Positions 7,946 through 15,881 of a DNA stretch of 64,000 bases are shown here, piece after piece. The position numbers and the translations under genes were made by a program. The notes under the pieces are model-generated. The model was given only the letters and a program-made list of their open reading frames with translations. It was not told the DNA's origin and ran no database searches. The stretch comes from Bacteroidales bacterium (GTDB lineage: Bacteria; Bacteroidota; Bacteroidia; Bacteroidales; UBA932). Within the stretch, counting starts at the first letter, position 1. Every line of letters begins with the position of its first letter. The stretch covers positions 186,001 to 250,000 of the forward strand of contig JAFRNC010000001.1 in assembly GCA_017430365.1 (NCBI GenBank). The letters are read 5' to 3'.

Positions 7946-8881
7946 CTACAGACAGAGGCAGCGGCGCAGTTGCGCTTCGTACGTTCTTTTCTGTCGGGCG
8001 CGCCATAGATTTCGCCGGATCAGGTCATACAGGAATTCGCGTTGGCTCAGGGATGTCTCGTAGATGGTAACACCTTTGCAATACTTCGGCAGGCAGGACT
8101 TATCGATCAGCGCACATAATTCCAGATCGGAGATCAGGGTGGGATCGAACTTTCCCTTTTCATTCTGCAGGAGTCGGCCGATGTCAAAGTCGGGCGTGCC
8201 CTGCTCAATGAGTTCCAGTGTGATGAGCGGGGAGGAAGATTCTTCTTCCCGCTGTTCTTTCAACGACATTTCATCGCCGAGCCGGTTCATCTGATAGAGA
8301 TAGTTCCGTGGCGTGATATAATAGGATTCGACCAGAGCGACATCGAGAATGTCTTCCCTGAACAGGAGCCCGGAAGCGTCCATCCGATAAGAGGCGGGAA
8401 TCCTGTTGCCGTGCGGCAGATACTTGTAGCGCTGTGAATCAGGCAGGAGGACGGTTGGCCGATCTTTCCCCAGCTGTTTGGAAAAGAAGGCGTTGGCCGA
8501 ACAGTACGGGTATCCGAACGGTGTTGGTGCAAGGCCGTGATGGAGCCCCTGCCGGTTTACATAATTGAGCGCCGCCATCGTATGGTGGAAACCTTCTACC
8601 GGCAGTTTGAAACAGAATTTCTCCGCCATCCTTCCCGACCGTTTATGCCTGGCGTTAAAATAACGGGTGTAGGCCAGGCGATAGCGCCGCATCACTTCAA
8701 CTGGCGCATCTGTCTGCGCCAGATTGTGGAGATGCGTTGTTGTGAAACCGTCGGCAAGCAACCGGGAGTCGGTTTCCATGATGGCCAAAGCCAAGCTGTT
8801 GAAGCCGCGGATTAGGTCGGCTTCGTCCCGGAACATTACCTCGTTGTGCGAGGAAAGGGAGATGTGAAAGGTCTTCCTCAT
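7946..8881 (-). CDS. REP-associated tyrosine transposase (RAYT, Y1/HUH family)
   Basis: This 311-residue protein aligns with the IS200-like Y1 transposase domain. It has an N-terminal strand with HISLSSHNEVMF, the HUH metal-binding motif as HLH at residues 50-52 (TTTHLHNL), a basic helix (YFNARHKRSG), and the nucleophile Tyr107 in ALNYVNRQGLHHGL followed by YPYCSANAFF. RAYTs nick and join single-stranded DNA and are domesticated relatives of IS200/IS605 transposases linked to REP palindromes. The C-terminal half (about 140-311) has no feature I recognise. REP-like arrays lie on both sides, which independently supports the call. There is no frameshift; the gene looks intact. Confidence 0.8.
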   Translation of the reverse strand: MRKTFHISLSSHNEVMFRDEADLIRGFNSLALAIMETDSRLLADGFTTTHLHNLAQTDAPVEVMRRYRLAYTRYFNARHKRSGRMAEKFCFKLPVEGFHHTMAALNYVNRQGLHHGLAPTPFGYPYCSANAFFSKQLGKDRPTVLLPDSQRYKYLPHGNRIPASYRMDASGLLFREDILDVALVESYYITPRNYLYQMNRLGDEMSLKEQREEESSSPLITLELIEQGTPDFDIGRLLQNEKGKFDPTLISDLELCALIDKSCLPKYCKGVTIYETSLSQREFLYDLIRRNLWRARQKRTYEAQLRRCLCL

Positions 8882-9118
8882 CGCATTTCGTTCTTTTCGT
8901 TACACAAATCTTTCGCACAATCCGTCCGCCGCGTTCTACCGCCACAGCCGAAATGCCAGATACAAATATACAACACTCACTGCAGGTTTTTTCCTGCTTT
9001 CGTCAATTCTTATTTAACGCTTTCCGGTTTTTTATTTCCCGTTTCTGCGGTGAAAGCGAATTACCGGCATACTCGGTATGCCTCGCGAAACTCAGGATAA
9101 GGATTGCGGCGCTTAGGT
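8882..9118. other. Intergenic region upstream of the RAYT gene
   Basis: No gene is seen here. It is locally AT-rich around 8980-9040 compared with its neighbours. Two small hairpins are present: GCAGG-T6-CCTGC at 8981-8996 and GGCATAC-TCG-GTATGCC at 9066-9082, a perfect 7-bp stem. Neither has a clear U tract. The region also carries the candidate RAYT promoter. Confidence 0.6.
8962..8969 (-). promoter_or_regulatory. Candidate -7 element of the RAYT gene
   Basis: The minus strand reads TATATTTG, a full TAnnTTTG match, about 80 nt before the RAYT ATG. No convincing -33 element accompanies it, so support is moderate. Confidence 0.5.
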
Positions 9119-9234
9119 AGACGCTCGGACAACGGATTCGCCGTTATATGGATCGAGCGTCCCAAATAGGCGGAGAAACGTCGTTATTCCGGACGTTCGA
9201 TCCATGAGATAGCTAAAACGTGGACTGAGCGTCC
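9119..9234. repeat. REP-like palindromic array, right copy (four arms)
   Basis: The four arms are AGACGCTCGGACAA (9119-9132, degenerate), TGGATCGAGCGTCC (9149-9162), GGACGTTCGATCCA (9191-9204) and TGGACTGAGCGTCC (9221-9234). Gaps are again exactly 16, 28 and 16 nt, so the whole unit is 116 bp like the left copy. The 28-nt spacers of both copies start with CAAATAGG. The array ends 18 nt from the lptB stop. Confidence 0.85.
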
Positions 9235-9252
9235 AGGCTTAAGCGGGCTGCG

Positions 9253-10002
9253 CTATTCGGGGCGCTCATGGAGTACCGCCTTACGGAGTTCGAAGTTCTG
9301 GCCGAGGTACTTCTTGCGGACTTCGGGGTTGTTGGCCAGTTGTTCGGCGGTACCGCTTTCCAGGATGGTGCCTTCGTAGAGCAGGTAGGCCCTGTCGGTG
9401 ATGGCGAGGGTCTCGTGGACGTTGTGGTCGGTGATGATTATGCCGATGTTCATCGTCTTTAGTTTGGCGATGATGTGCTGGATGTCCTCTACGGCGATGG
9501 GGTCGACCCCGGCGAAAGGTTCGTCGAGCAGGATGAACTTGGGATTGATTGCAAGTGCGCGCGCGATCTCGCAGCGGCGGCGCTCGCCTCCGGAGAGCTG
9601 GATGCCCTGGCTCTTACGCACTTTCTGGAGGCCGAATTCGTCGATCAGGGTTTCAAGCCTTTGGAGGCGGTATTCCTTTTCGAACCCGGCCATCTCCATC
9701 ACGGATAGGATGTTGTTCTCTACGCTCATGTTGCGGAACACCGAGGCTTCCTGGGCGAGATATCCGATTCCTTTCTGGGCCCTCTTGTACATGGGCAGGC
9801 CAGTAATCTCCTCTTCTCCGAGGAAGATGCGTCCGTCGTTGGGCTTGATGAGCCCGGTGATCATGTAGAAACTCGTGGTCTTCCCGGCGCCGTTGGGTCC
9901 CAGCAGTCCCACTATCTCTCCTTGTTCCACTTCGATGGAAACGCCCTTCACGACGGTGCGCTTGCCGTATTTCTTGACCAGATTGGTGCAAAACAGTTTC
10001 AT
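9253..10002 (-). CDS. lptB: LptB, ATPase of the lipopolysaccharide export transporter
   Basis: This 249-residue ABC ATPase drives LptFG to extract LPS from the inner membrane. Walker [10 protein letters not shown], signature LSGGERRR and Walker [13 protein letters not shown] are all present. The [18 protein letters not shown] combination with the adjoining [17 protein letters not shown] is typical of LptB rather than amino-acid transporters. dnaX ends immediately upstream (the stop adjoins this ATG), so the two are likely cotranscribed from the dnaX promoter. A REP-like array follows the stop. Confidence 0.95.
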   Translation of the reverse strand: MKLFCTNLVKKYGKRTVVKGVSIEVEQGEIVGLLGPNGAGKTTSFYMITGLIKPNDGRIFLGEEEITGLPMYKRAQKGIGYLAQEASVFRNMSVENNILSVMEMAGFEKEYRLQRLETLIDEFGLQKVRKSQGIQLSGGERRRCEIARALAINPKFILLDEPFAGVDPIAVEDIQHIIAKLKTMNIGIIITDHNVHETLAITDRAYLLYEGTILESGTAEQLANNPEVRKKYLGQNFELRKAVLHERPE

Positions 10003-11727
10003 CTAGCTGATCTCCAATTTCAAATCATCCTTCAGTTTGTTGTATTCGGGGGAATTCTCCTGCAAATACTTTGCCTTGTCGGAGGGCATGTAGATCCCGC
10101 GGCCGGTTTCCTCGGCCGGCTTGACGTCAATCGTCAGCCTGATCGCGGAGTCGCCGAGATTTTTCTGCAGGAACGCCTCCATCCTGGAGCGGCAGGTACG
10201 GTCGATCCACTCTTTCTGTGCCATGTTCCCGACTTCGAAATGGAAGATTTTGCCCTCCACCACCGGAGTGGTCATCGAAATAGCATTCGAGAGGCGGGGA
10301 GTCTTCGATTCACTTTCCGCAAGGGCTTTCCACGCCTTGGCTATCCGTTCGGGGTCGTTGTCGGGTTGTTCGGCAGGGGCAGCCGCAGGAGCCGTCTCGA
10401 CGCTTGCGGGGCCGCTTTCCGCTTCTTCCATCATGGCCTTGATGGAAAGGCCGGTAGGGCGGGCCCTCCTTGGAGTTTCAGGGACGGGAGCCTGACTGGG
10501 AACTTGGCTGGGGACCGCAGTGACTGACGGAGCGACTGCCGGAGCGGGAGCTTTGGTAGCCGCGGGGGCTGCCGCCGGTTTGGTTGCAGGTATTGCGGGA
10601 GCCTGTTCGGCCTGTTGCGCCGGCGCGGCGAATTTCACCGTTATATTGCATATCTTCATCAGGGCGAACTCGATGAGAAGGCGCGGGTTCCCGCTCTGCT
10701 TGTATGCAGCCTCGCATCCCGAAGTTATGGAGAGTGCTTCGAACAGGAAGGCGGCGGAGCATTTTCCGGAGACTTCCGCATAACGGGCCGCCACGCTCGG
10801 AGCCAGTTCCAGCAGGGTGCGGGATGCCTCGTTCTTGCAGACCAGCAGGTCGCGGAAATGGGAACTCAGCCCTCCGATGAAACTCTGGGCGTTGAATCCC
10901 TTTGAGAGAATCTCGTCGAAAGTAAGCATCGCATGGGCATAATCGCCTTTGAGGAAATCGTCGGTCAGGCTGAAATAGTAGTCGTAGTCGAGTACGTTAA
11001 GGTTTTGTATTACCTGTTCGTATGTCACTTCCCTGCCGCAGAATGCGACTGTCTGGTCGAAAAGGGTGAGGGCGTCGCGCATGGCGCCGTCAGCCTTCTG
11101 GGCTATGATGTGCATCGCGTCCTCGCTCATCGTGACACCCTCTTTCGCCGCGATGGACTTGAGGTTGCGTACCATGTCCTCCACGCTGATGCGGTTGAAG
11201 TCGAAGGTCTGGCATCGTGAAAGGATGGTGGGAAGGATCTTGTGCTTCTCCGTGGTGGCCAGGATGAAGATCGCATGTGCCGGCGGCTCTTCCAGTGTCT
11301 TGAGGAAAGCGTTGAAAGCCTGCTGCGAGAGCATGTGGACCTCGTCTATGATATAGACGCTGTAGCGGCCGACCTGGGGCGGTATCCTAACCTTGTCGGT
11401 GAGGGCCCTGATGTCGTCGACGGAGTTGTTGGAGGCGGCGTCGAGTTCGTGGATGCTGTAGGAGCGCCCTTCCGCGAAAGAGCGGCAGGATTCGCATTCT
11501 CCGCAGGGCTCCAGGTCCTTCCCGGGATTGGAACAGTTGATGGTCTTGGCGAAAATCCTGGCGGCGCTGGTCTTGCCTACGCCGCGCGGTCCGCAGAAAA
11601 GGTAAGCGTGCGCCAGCTGGCCGCGCAAGATGGAGTTCTTGAGCGTCCTGGCGATATTCTCCTGCCCCAGCAGAGTTTCAAAACTGCTCGGACGATACTT
11701 CCTGGCCGATACGATGAATGGTTCCAT
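10003..11727 (-). CDS. dnaX: DnaX, DNA polymerase III subunits gamma/tau
   Basis: This 574-residue clamp-loader ATPase has Walker A GPRGVGKTS, a zinc module with four Cys (CSNPGKDLEPCGECESC), Walker B IIDEVHML and the sensor-1 region ILATTEKHKILPTILSRCQ. A Pro/Ala-rich linker (about residues 385-460) leads to a C-terminal tau-like domain. I start at MEPFIVSARKYRP: the open frame continues 62 codons upstream, but those lie across the divergent promoters and the neighbouring gene. The TATCTTTG box sits 6 nt before this ATG, so the mRNA is probably leaderless. No slippery A-rich frameshift site was evident. Confidence 0.95.
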   Translation of the reverse strand: MEPFIVSARKYRPSSFETLLGQENIARTLKNSILRGQLAHAYLFCGPRGVGKTSAARIFAKTINCSNPGKDLEPCGECESCRSFAEGRSYSIHELDAASNNSVDDIRALTDKVRIPPQVGRYSVYIIDEVHMLSQQAFNAFLKTLEEPPAHAIFILATTEKHKILPTILSRCQTFDFNRISVEDMVRNLKSIAAKEGVTMSEDAMHIIAQKADGAMRDALTLFDQTVAFCGREVTYEQVIQNLNVLDYDYYFSLTDDFLKGDYAHAMLTFDEILSKGFNAQSFIGGLSSHFRDLLVCKNEASRTLLELAPSVAARYAEVSGKCSAAFLFEALSITSGCEAAYKQSGNPRLLIEFALMKICNITVKFAAPAQQAEQAPAIPATKPAAAPAATKAPAPAVAPSVTAVPSQVPSQAPVPETPRRARPTGLSIKAMMEEAESGPASVETAPAAAPAEQPDNDPERIAKAWKALAESESKTPRLSNAISMTTPVVEGKIFHFEVGNMAQKEWIDRTCRSRMEAFLQKNLGDSAIRLTIDVKPAEETGRGIYMPSDKAKYLQENSPEYNKLKDDLKLEIS

Positions 11728-11733
11728 AACTGA

Positions 11734-11741
11734 CAAAGATA
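11734..11741 (-). promoter_or_regulatory. -7 promoter element of dnaX-lptB
   Basis: TATCTTTG on the minus strand lies 6 nt before the dnaX ATG. It is arranged back to back with the promoter of the M16 protease gene. Confidence 0.7.
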
Positions 11742-11754
11742 GCAATAAAATGTC

Positions 11755-11762
11755 TATTTTTG
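11755..11762 (+). promoter_or_regulatory. -7 promoter element of the M16 protease gene
   Basis: TATTTTTG ends 4 nt before the ATG of the M16 gene, implying a leaderless transcript. Divergent promoters here share a 39-bp intergenic region. Confidence 0.65.
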
Positions 11763-11766
11763 CCGC

Positions 11767-13008
11767 ATGATTTATACAAAAACATTCGAATGCGGCTTGA
11801 GGTTCGCTTTCCGTCGCACCCGGTCGCAGGTGGCGTATTCGGCGCTTGCAATAAAGTCGGGGACGCGCAATGAGCCTGAAGGATTCAGCGGGATCGCCCA
11901 CATGACGGAGCACATGCTCTTCAAGGGGACGCTCAAGCGCACTCCGCAGCAGATCAGCAACCGTCTCGAGATGCTGGGAGGGGAACTGAATGCGTATACC
12001 GCGAAAGAGGAGACCGTGCTCTATTCCACTGTCCTGAAAGAAGATACTGCAAAGGCGGTGGAACTGCTCTTCGAACTGGCATTCACATCGACTTTCCCCC
12101 AGAAGGAACTGGACAAGGAGAGATGCGTAGTCATAGATGAGATAAACATGTATAAGGACTCCCCGTCGGAGTGTATCTTCGAGGAGTTCGAGAAGATGCT
12201 TTTCGATACCAGCCCTCTTTCGCGGCCTATTTTGGGCAATGTGAAGAGCCTCAGGAAGATCGATTCGGCTGCACTACGGGATTACGTACGGGAGAACTTC
12301 CGTCCCGAGAACATGTGCATAGCGATAGTGGGGAACATTACGCCGCAGCGGGCGGAGAAGATAGCCCGGCAGGCGGCGGCGAAATATATCCCTGACGGAT
12401 ATGTTCCATCGCAGCGTCCGGAGAAACCTTCCGCTCCGGCCGAACTGCCGCAGCCTCCCCGTTTCGAGAGGGAAGTTGCCAAGAAGAATCACCAGATAAA
12501 CTGCATCATCGGCACGACCGCCTACTCATACTATGACAACCGGCGAATGGAGATGGTGCTTCTGGCAAATCTTCTCGGAGGGCCCAGCGCCAACTCCAGG
12601 CTCAACCAGAAACTGCGCGAGAAGAACGCTCTGGTTTATGCGGTTGACGCTTCGTTCACCCAGTTCGCGGACAACGGTTCGCTGCTTATCTATTTCGGCT
12701 GCGAGAAGGCAAACCTTGACAGGTGCATAGCACTGGTGCACGAGGAGTTGGCTCTGTTGCGCAACAAGCCTCTCTCCGAGCGGGCGTTGCGCTCAGCCCG
12801 CAAACAACTTCTCGGACAACTCGCGGTAGCGTCTGACAACGGCGAGTCTCAGGCCCTCTCCATGGCCAAGAGCATGCTGGTCTTCGACGGGATACTCCCC
12901 GACGACGAGGTCCGCCGTCGCATCGAGGCCATTACTCCTGAAAGCCTCCAGCAGGTTGCGGCTTCCGTGCTGGCGGAAGATAGACTTTCCACCCTGATAT
13001 TCAAATAG
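11767..13008 (+). CDS. M16-family zinc metalloprotease (insulinase/MPP-like)
   Basis: This 413-residue protein carries the inverted zinc motif HxxEH as HMTEH (in GIAHMTEHMLFKGT) with the downstream Glu-rich helix AKEETVLYSTVL and the R/Y pair region RLNQKLREKNALVYAVDASF of M16 C-terminal domains. The size is that of a single-chain bacterial peptidase like YmxG/PqqL fragments or processing-peptidase beta. No signal peptide is seen, so a cytoplasmic location is likely. Its stop is 3 nt before the next ATG, so it forms an operon with the O-methyltransferase. The substrate is unknown. Confidence 0.9.
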   Translation: MIYTKTFECGLRFAFRRTRSQVAYSALAIKSGTRNEPEGFSGIAHMTEHMLFKGTLKRTPQQISNRLEMLGGELNAYTAKEETVLYSTVLKEDTAKAVELLFELAFTSTFPQKELDKERCVVIDEINMYKDSPSECIFEEFEKMLFDTSPLSRPILGNVKSLRKIDSAALRDYVRENFRPENMCIAIVGNITPQRAEKIARQAAAKYIPDGYVPSQRPEKPSAPAELPQPPRFEREVAKKNHQINCIIGTTAYSYYDNRRMEMVLLANLLGGPSANSRLNQKLREKNALVYAVDASFTQFADNGSLLIYFGCEKANLDRCIALVHEELALLRNKPLSERALRSARKQLLGQLAVASDNGESQALSMAKSMLVFDGILPDDEVRRRIEAITPESLQQVAASVLAEDRLSTLIFK

Positions 13009-13011
13009 GCC

Positions 13012-13638
13012 ATGGACGCACTGGAACGTTACATCCGTGAGAATTCGACGCCCCAGGGTGAGGCGCTGGACTGGCTGGAGCGCCAGTCGTGGCTTCGTAC
13101 GAGCCACGGCCGCCAGATCTCCGGCCCGGTGCTCGGCTCGCTTCTGCGGCATATTGTCCTGATGCTCAAGCCACGCCGCATATTGGAGATTGGCACCTTT
13201 TCAGGTTATTCAACGATCTGGATGGCATCGGCCCTTCCCGAAGGAGGACGTGTCGATACGATCGAGATCAATGACGAGATGGAGGACCTCATCCGTGAGG
13301 GCCTCTCCCGGGCGGGTGTTGAGGACCGCGTGCGGCTGCTTATAGGAGACGCTCTCGACATCCTCCCCATGATCGATGAATGCTATGACCTTATATATAT
13401 TGACGGTAACAAACGTGAATATGTGGCCTACTACCAGTCTGCGGTCGAGCTTGTTCGCTCCGGCGGATGGATACTGGCAGACAATGTGCTCTGGGACGGG
13501 CAGGTAGTTGACGGCGACCCGCGCAGCCAGCAGACACGCAGCATCATGGCGTTCAACGATTTGGTTGCGGGCGACGACCGCGTAGAGAATATCATCCTCC
13601 CCCTGCGTGACGGTCTGAACATCATCCGGAAGAAATAA
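13012..13638 (+). CDS. Class I SAM-dependent O-methyltransferase (catechol-type family 3)
   Basis: This is a 208-residue member of the Methyltransf_3 family. The SAM-binding loop ILEIGTFSGYSTIWMA is near residue 60, the acidic motif VDTIEIND follows, and the metal-binding set IDGNKREY plus LADNVLWDG fits cation-dependent O-methyltransferases related to catechol O-methyltransferase and YrrM. The acceptor substrate is unknown. It is translated 3 nt after the M16 protease and is followed by a strong hairpin. Confidence 0.9.
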   Translation: MDALERYIRENSTPQGEALDWLERQSWLRTSHGRQISGPVLGSLLRHIVLMLKPRRILEIGTFSGYSTIWMASALPEGGRVDTIEINDEMEDLIREGLSRAGVEDRVRLLIGDALDILPMIDECYDLIYIDGNKREYVAYYQSAVELVRSGGWILADNVLWDGQVVDGDPRSQQTRSIMAFNDLVAGDDRVENIILPLRDGLNIIRKK

Positions 13639-13661
13639 TATTTCCCGGCAGAGCTATTTTA

Positions 13662-13693
13662 TGAGCCCGGCACTATGGTCAGTGCCGGGCTCA
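13662..13693. terminator. Perfect 13-bp hairpin after the O-methyltransferase gene
   Basis: TGAGCCCGGCACT and its exact complement are separated by a 6-nt loop, 23 nt past the stop codon. There is no U tract on the plus side and only a weak A/T stretch on the other. It may act as a terminator or as an mRNA 3' end stabiliser. Confidence 0.6.
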
Positions 13694-13934
13694 GTGTTTG
13701 CGCGACAATCGTCGGGGACATGGGAATGCCTCTGAGGTGCCTGAAACCGATCCGGGCGTTCCATCTGAGCCAAAATCGGCTCGGCGGGAACACAAATCTG
13801 GGCACAAGTATCATAGATGCCTGTCTGTCGTTCCATCCGGATGTCGGGTTCCGGAAAAGGGGCCGGGAAGAAGAGAAACCGGTGACCGATGCCGGTATGT
13901 CGTGGCGGTCCGGCGCGGTGGCGCGGCTGCCGTT
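13694..13934. other. Non-coding spacer between the methyltransferase and scpB
   Basis: The open frames in this convergent gap have no family resemblance and I see no gene. It contains a short hairpin (GAGCC-AAAATC-GGCTC at 13767-13782) and two copies of CGTTCCATC-like sequence near 13758 and 13830. No function can be assigned. Confidence 0.5.
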
Positions 13935-14741
13935 TTACCGTTCCGTGTCCAGGTCGGAGGCTTTGCCCTGATAGACGGGAGGACGCTTTTCGAGGAAGGA
14001 ACGGATGCCTTCCAGGTAGTCGGCGCCCTTGTATACCCGTGCGCGGTAGGCGTTGATGTGCTCGAAGGTTTCCGAAGGGATCAGGTTGGCCGCCTTGCTC
14101 AACGCGCGGAACTGGCGCTTGATGGCGCTGATGGACATGATGCTGTTGCGGCGTAGAGGCGTAAGGAACTGCTCCTCAAGCACCTTTTCGAGTTCTTCAG
14201 CCGGTGCGACCCGGTTTATGAGACCGACGTTGAGTGCGTCCTGGGCGGTTATGGGCGTGGCGAGGAAGAACATTTCGCGTGCCTTGTTGATACCCAGCTG
14301 ATTGATGAAGTGCATGATGCCCGAGGCATTGTAGGGTATGCCGATCTTCGCCGGGGTAATGGCGAAGGTGGCCGTATCGGAACTGACGATCATGTCGCAC
14401 GACAGGCAGAGGTCGCAGGCGCCGCCCCATACCGTTCCGTCAACGCAGGCGATTACGGGGATGGCCGTGTCCTGGACGCAGCGGAGAAGTTTTTCCATCG
14501 GGACGTTGTATGCCAGCGGGTCGTCTCCGGTCTGGGGAAGTTCGCGGATGTCGTGGCCGGCGCTCCAGACGCCCTTGTAGCATTGGGCCTTGATTACTAT
14601 GCCGACGCATTCCTCATCATAGCCAGTCCTGATGGCGTTTCCCAACTCAAGGCACATCTCCTCGCTGAGGCAGTTGAAGTGTTCGCCGTTCTGCATTTCC
14701 ACGAAGCAGATGCGGTCTTTTATCGTGGTGTTTACTAACAT
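13935..14741 (-). CDS. scpB: Enoyl-CoA hydratase/isomerase family, probable methylmalonyl-CoA decarboxylase (ScpB-like)
   Basis: This 268-residue crotonase-fold protein follows E. coli ScpB (YgfG) closely in several blocks: VWSAGHDIRELPQTGDDPL, GTVWGGACDLCLSCD, TFAITPAKIGIPYNASGI and the C-terminal KGADYLEGIRSFLEKR. ScpB converts methylmalonyl-CoA to propionyl-CoA and CO2, a step in succinate-to-propionate metabolism. The oxyanion-hole pattern and the IGIPYN segment argue for the decarboxylase over a hydratase. It is the last gene of the engB-prs-nadE operon, an odd setting that gives no functional hint. MenB-like naphthoyl synthase is the main alternative and fits less well. Confidence 0.78.
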   Translation of the reverse strand: MLVNTTIKDRICFVEMQNGEHFNCLSEEMCLELGNAIRTGYDEECVGIVIKAQCYKGVWSAGHDIRELPQTGDDPLAYNVPMEKLLRCVQDTAIPVIACVDGTVWGGACDLCLSCDMIVSSDTATFAITPAKIGIPYNASGIMHFINQLGINKAREMFFLATPITAQDALNVGLINRVAPAEELEKVLEEQFLTPLRRNSIMSISAIKRQFRALSKAANLIPSETFEHINAYRARVYKGADYLEGIRSFLEKRPPVYQGKASDLDTER

Positions 14742-14751
14742 TGTCCGGGTA

Positions 14752-15021
14752 TTACTTTTCCGTTTCGAAAAAGGCGCAACCGTCGCAGCCGCTTTCCGGG
14801 CAGGTGTCTGGACGCTTGCCGGAGGCGGCTGCGGAAGGGTGCCGCTTGCGCCACATGCGCATTTCTTCCTCTTTGGCGCAAATTATTCCCCTGCGCCGGA
14901 GTTCCTTGTTGTGGGAAATCTCCCCGTCGGGGAACTTGCCGTCTTTCTTGACCAGGATTGTCACGGCCATGCCGGCGACGGCTATGGCAAGCAGAAGGAC
15001 GGCCAGGAGGAATACTTTCAT
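14752..15021 (-). CDS. Small single-pass membrane protein with C-terminal Cys cluster
   Basis: This is an 89-residue protein. An N-terminal hydrophobic helix (VFLLAVLLLAIAVAGMAVTILV) is followed by KKDGKFPDGEISHNKELRRRGI and a tail with CPESGCDGCAFF, a CxxxxCxxC arrangement that could bind metal. The KFP..H(V/I)SHNK..R.RGI pattern resembles a family of uncharacterised Bacteroidota membrane proteins; I know of no function. It lies between nadE (11 nt away) and scpB (10 nt away), so it is cotranscribed with them. Confidence 0.8.
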   Translation of the reverse strand: MKVFLLAVLLLAIAVAGMAVTILVKKDGKFPDGEISHNKELRRRGIICAKEEEMRMWRKRHPSAAASGKRPDTCPESGCDGCAFFETEK

Positions 15022-15032
15022 GGCTGATGCCG

Positions 15033-15878
15033 TCAGATCCGTTTGAATTCAGGGACGATAGGGTGGTCACCGACAGTAAGGACGGGAGGAATCTGCATCA
15101 CCTTGAATGCGGAGCCGCGTTTCAGCTTGACGATGCGTTCCACGAGGGCCGCATCGGTGCCCTTCGCCACGACTTCCTCGGGAGAAAGACCTTCTTCACA
15201 CAGCGCGTGGAGCACCGGGTCGAGCTGTTCGTATTCCGGAAGGGAATCGCTGTCCTTCTGGTTGGGACGCAACTCGGCGGAAGGAGCCTTGGTAAGGATC
15301 GCCTCGGGGATCACTTCACTGCCGTGCAGGGCGTTCTCGTAGCGGGAAAGCTCGTAGACCTGCAGTTTGTAGAGGTCGGCGATTACCATGACGGCGCCGC
15401 AGAGGTCGCCGTACAGGGTGCCGTAGCCGGTGAAGAGTTCGCTCTTGTTGGATGTATTGAGAAGCAGGGCGTCGAAGCGGTTCGACCATGTCATCAGGAT
15501 CATGCCCCTGATGCGCGCCTGGATATTCTCCTGCGCCACGCTCCATTTCCCCAGCTCGAAGAAACGGATCATCTCTATCATCGAGCGTTTGTATATCTTC
15601 TCGATGGGGACGATATCGTAGCTGATTCCCAGGTTGTTGGACAACTCTATGGAGTCGGTTACCGAACTGAGGGAGGAGAATTCCGAAGGCATCAGGATGC
15701 CGTGGACATTTTCAGCGCCCAGGGCATCGACCGCCAGGGCGGCCACGATGGCGGAATCGATTCCTCCGGAGAGGCCCAGGACCGCCCGGGTCTTGCCGGC
15801 GGAGGCGAAATAGTTCCGGATCTTGCCGACGAGAAGGTCATGGACCGCGGCTATGTCCAGGTTTGGTTCAAGGATCAT
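15033..15878 (-). CDS. nadE: NadE, NH3-dependent NAD+ synthetase
   Basis: This 281-residue enzyme carries out the last step of NAD synthesis, amidating deamido-NAD with ATP. The pyrophosphatase loop LGLSGGIDSAIVAALA lies at about residues 38-53, and TSNKSELFTGYGTLYGDLCGA matches the NadE nicotinate/ATP site. It lacks the glutaminase domain of long NadE forms, so free ammonia is the expected nitrogen donor. The start is 3 nt after the prs stop. Prs makes PRPP, also needed for NAD precursors, so the pairing makes metabolic sense. Confidence 0.95.
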   Translation of the reverse strand: MILEPNLDIAAVHDLLVGKIRNYFASAGKTRAVLGLSGGIDSAIVAALAVDALGAENVHGILMPSEFSSLSSVTDSIELSNNLGISYDIVPIEKIYKRSMIEMIRFFELGKWSVAQENIQARIRGMILMTWSNRFDALLLNTSNKSELFTGYGTLYGDLCGAVMVIADLYKLQVYELSRYENALHGSEVIPEAILTKAPSAELRPNQKDSDSLPEYEQLDPVLHALCEEGLSPEEVVAKGTDAALVERIVKLKRGSAFKVMQIPPVLTVGDHPIVPEFKRI

Positions 15879-15881
15879 GGC

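Noticed and set aside
7797..9234. CRISPR-like reading of the two repeat arrays
   Set aside because: Arms alternate in orientation, are only 14 nt long, and spacers are two fixed lengths; no cas gene is nearby.
11728..11913. 62-codon N-terminal extension of dnaX
   Set aside because: It overlaps the divergent promoters and the start of the M16 gene; DnaX begins at MEPFIVSARKYRP.
13675..13971. 98-codon open frame in the spacer before scpB
   Set aside because: It starts inside a perfect hairpin, runs into the opposite-strand scpB gene and resembles nothing known.
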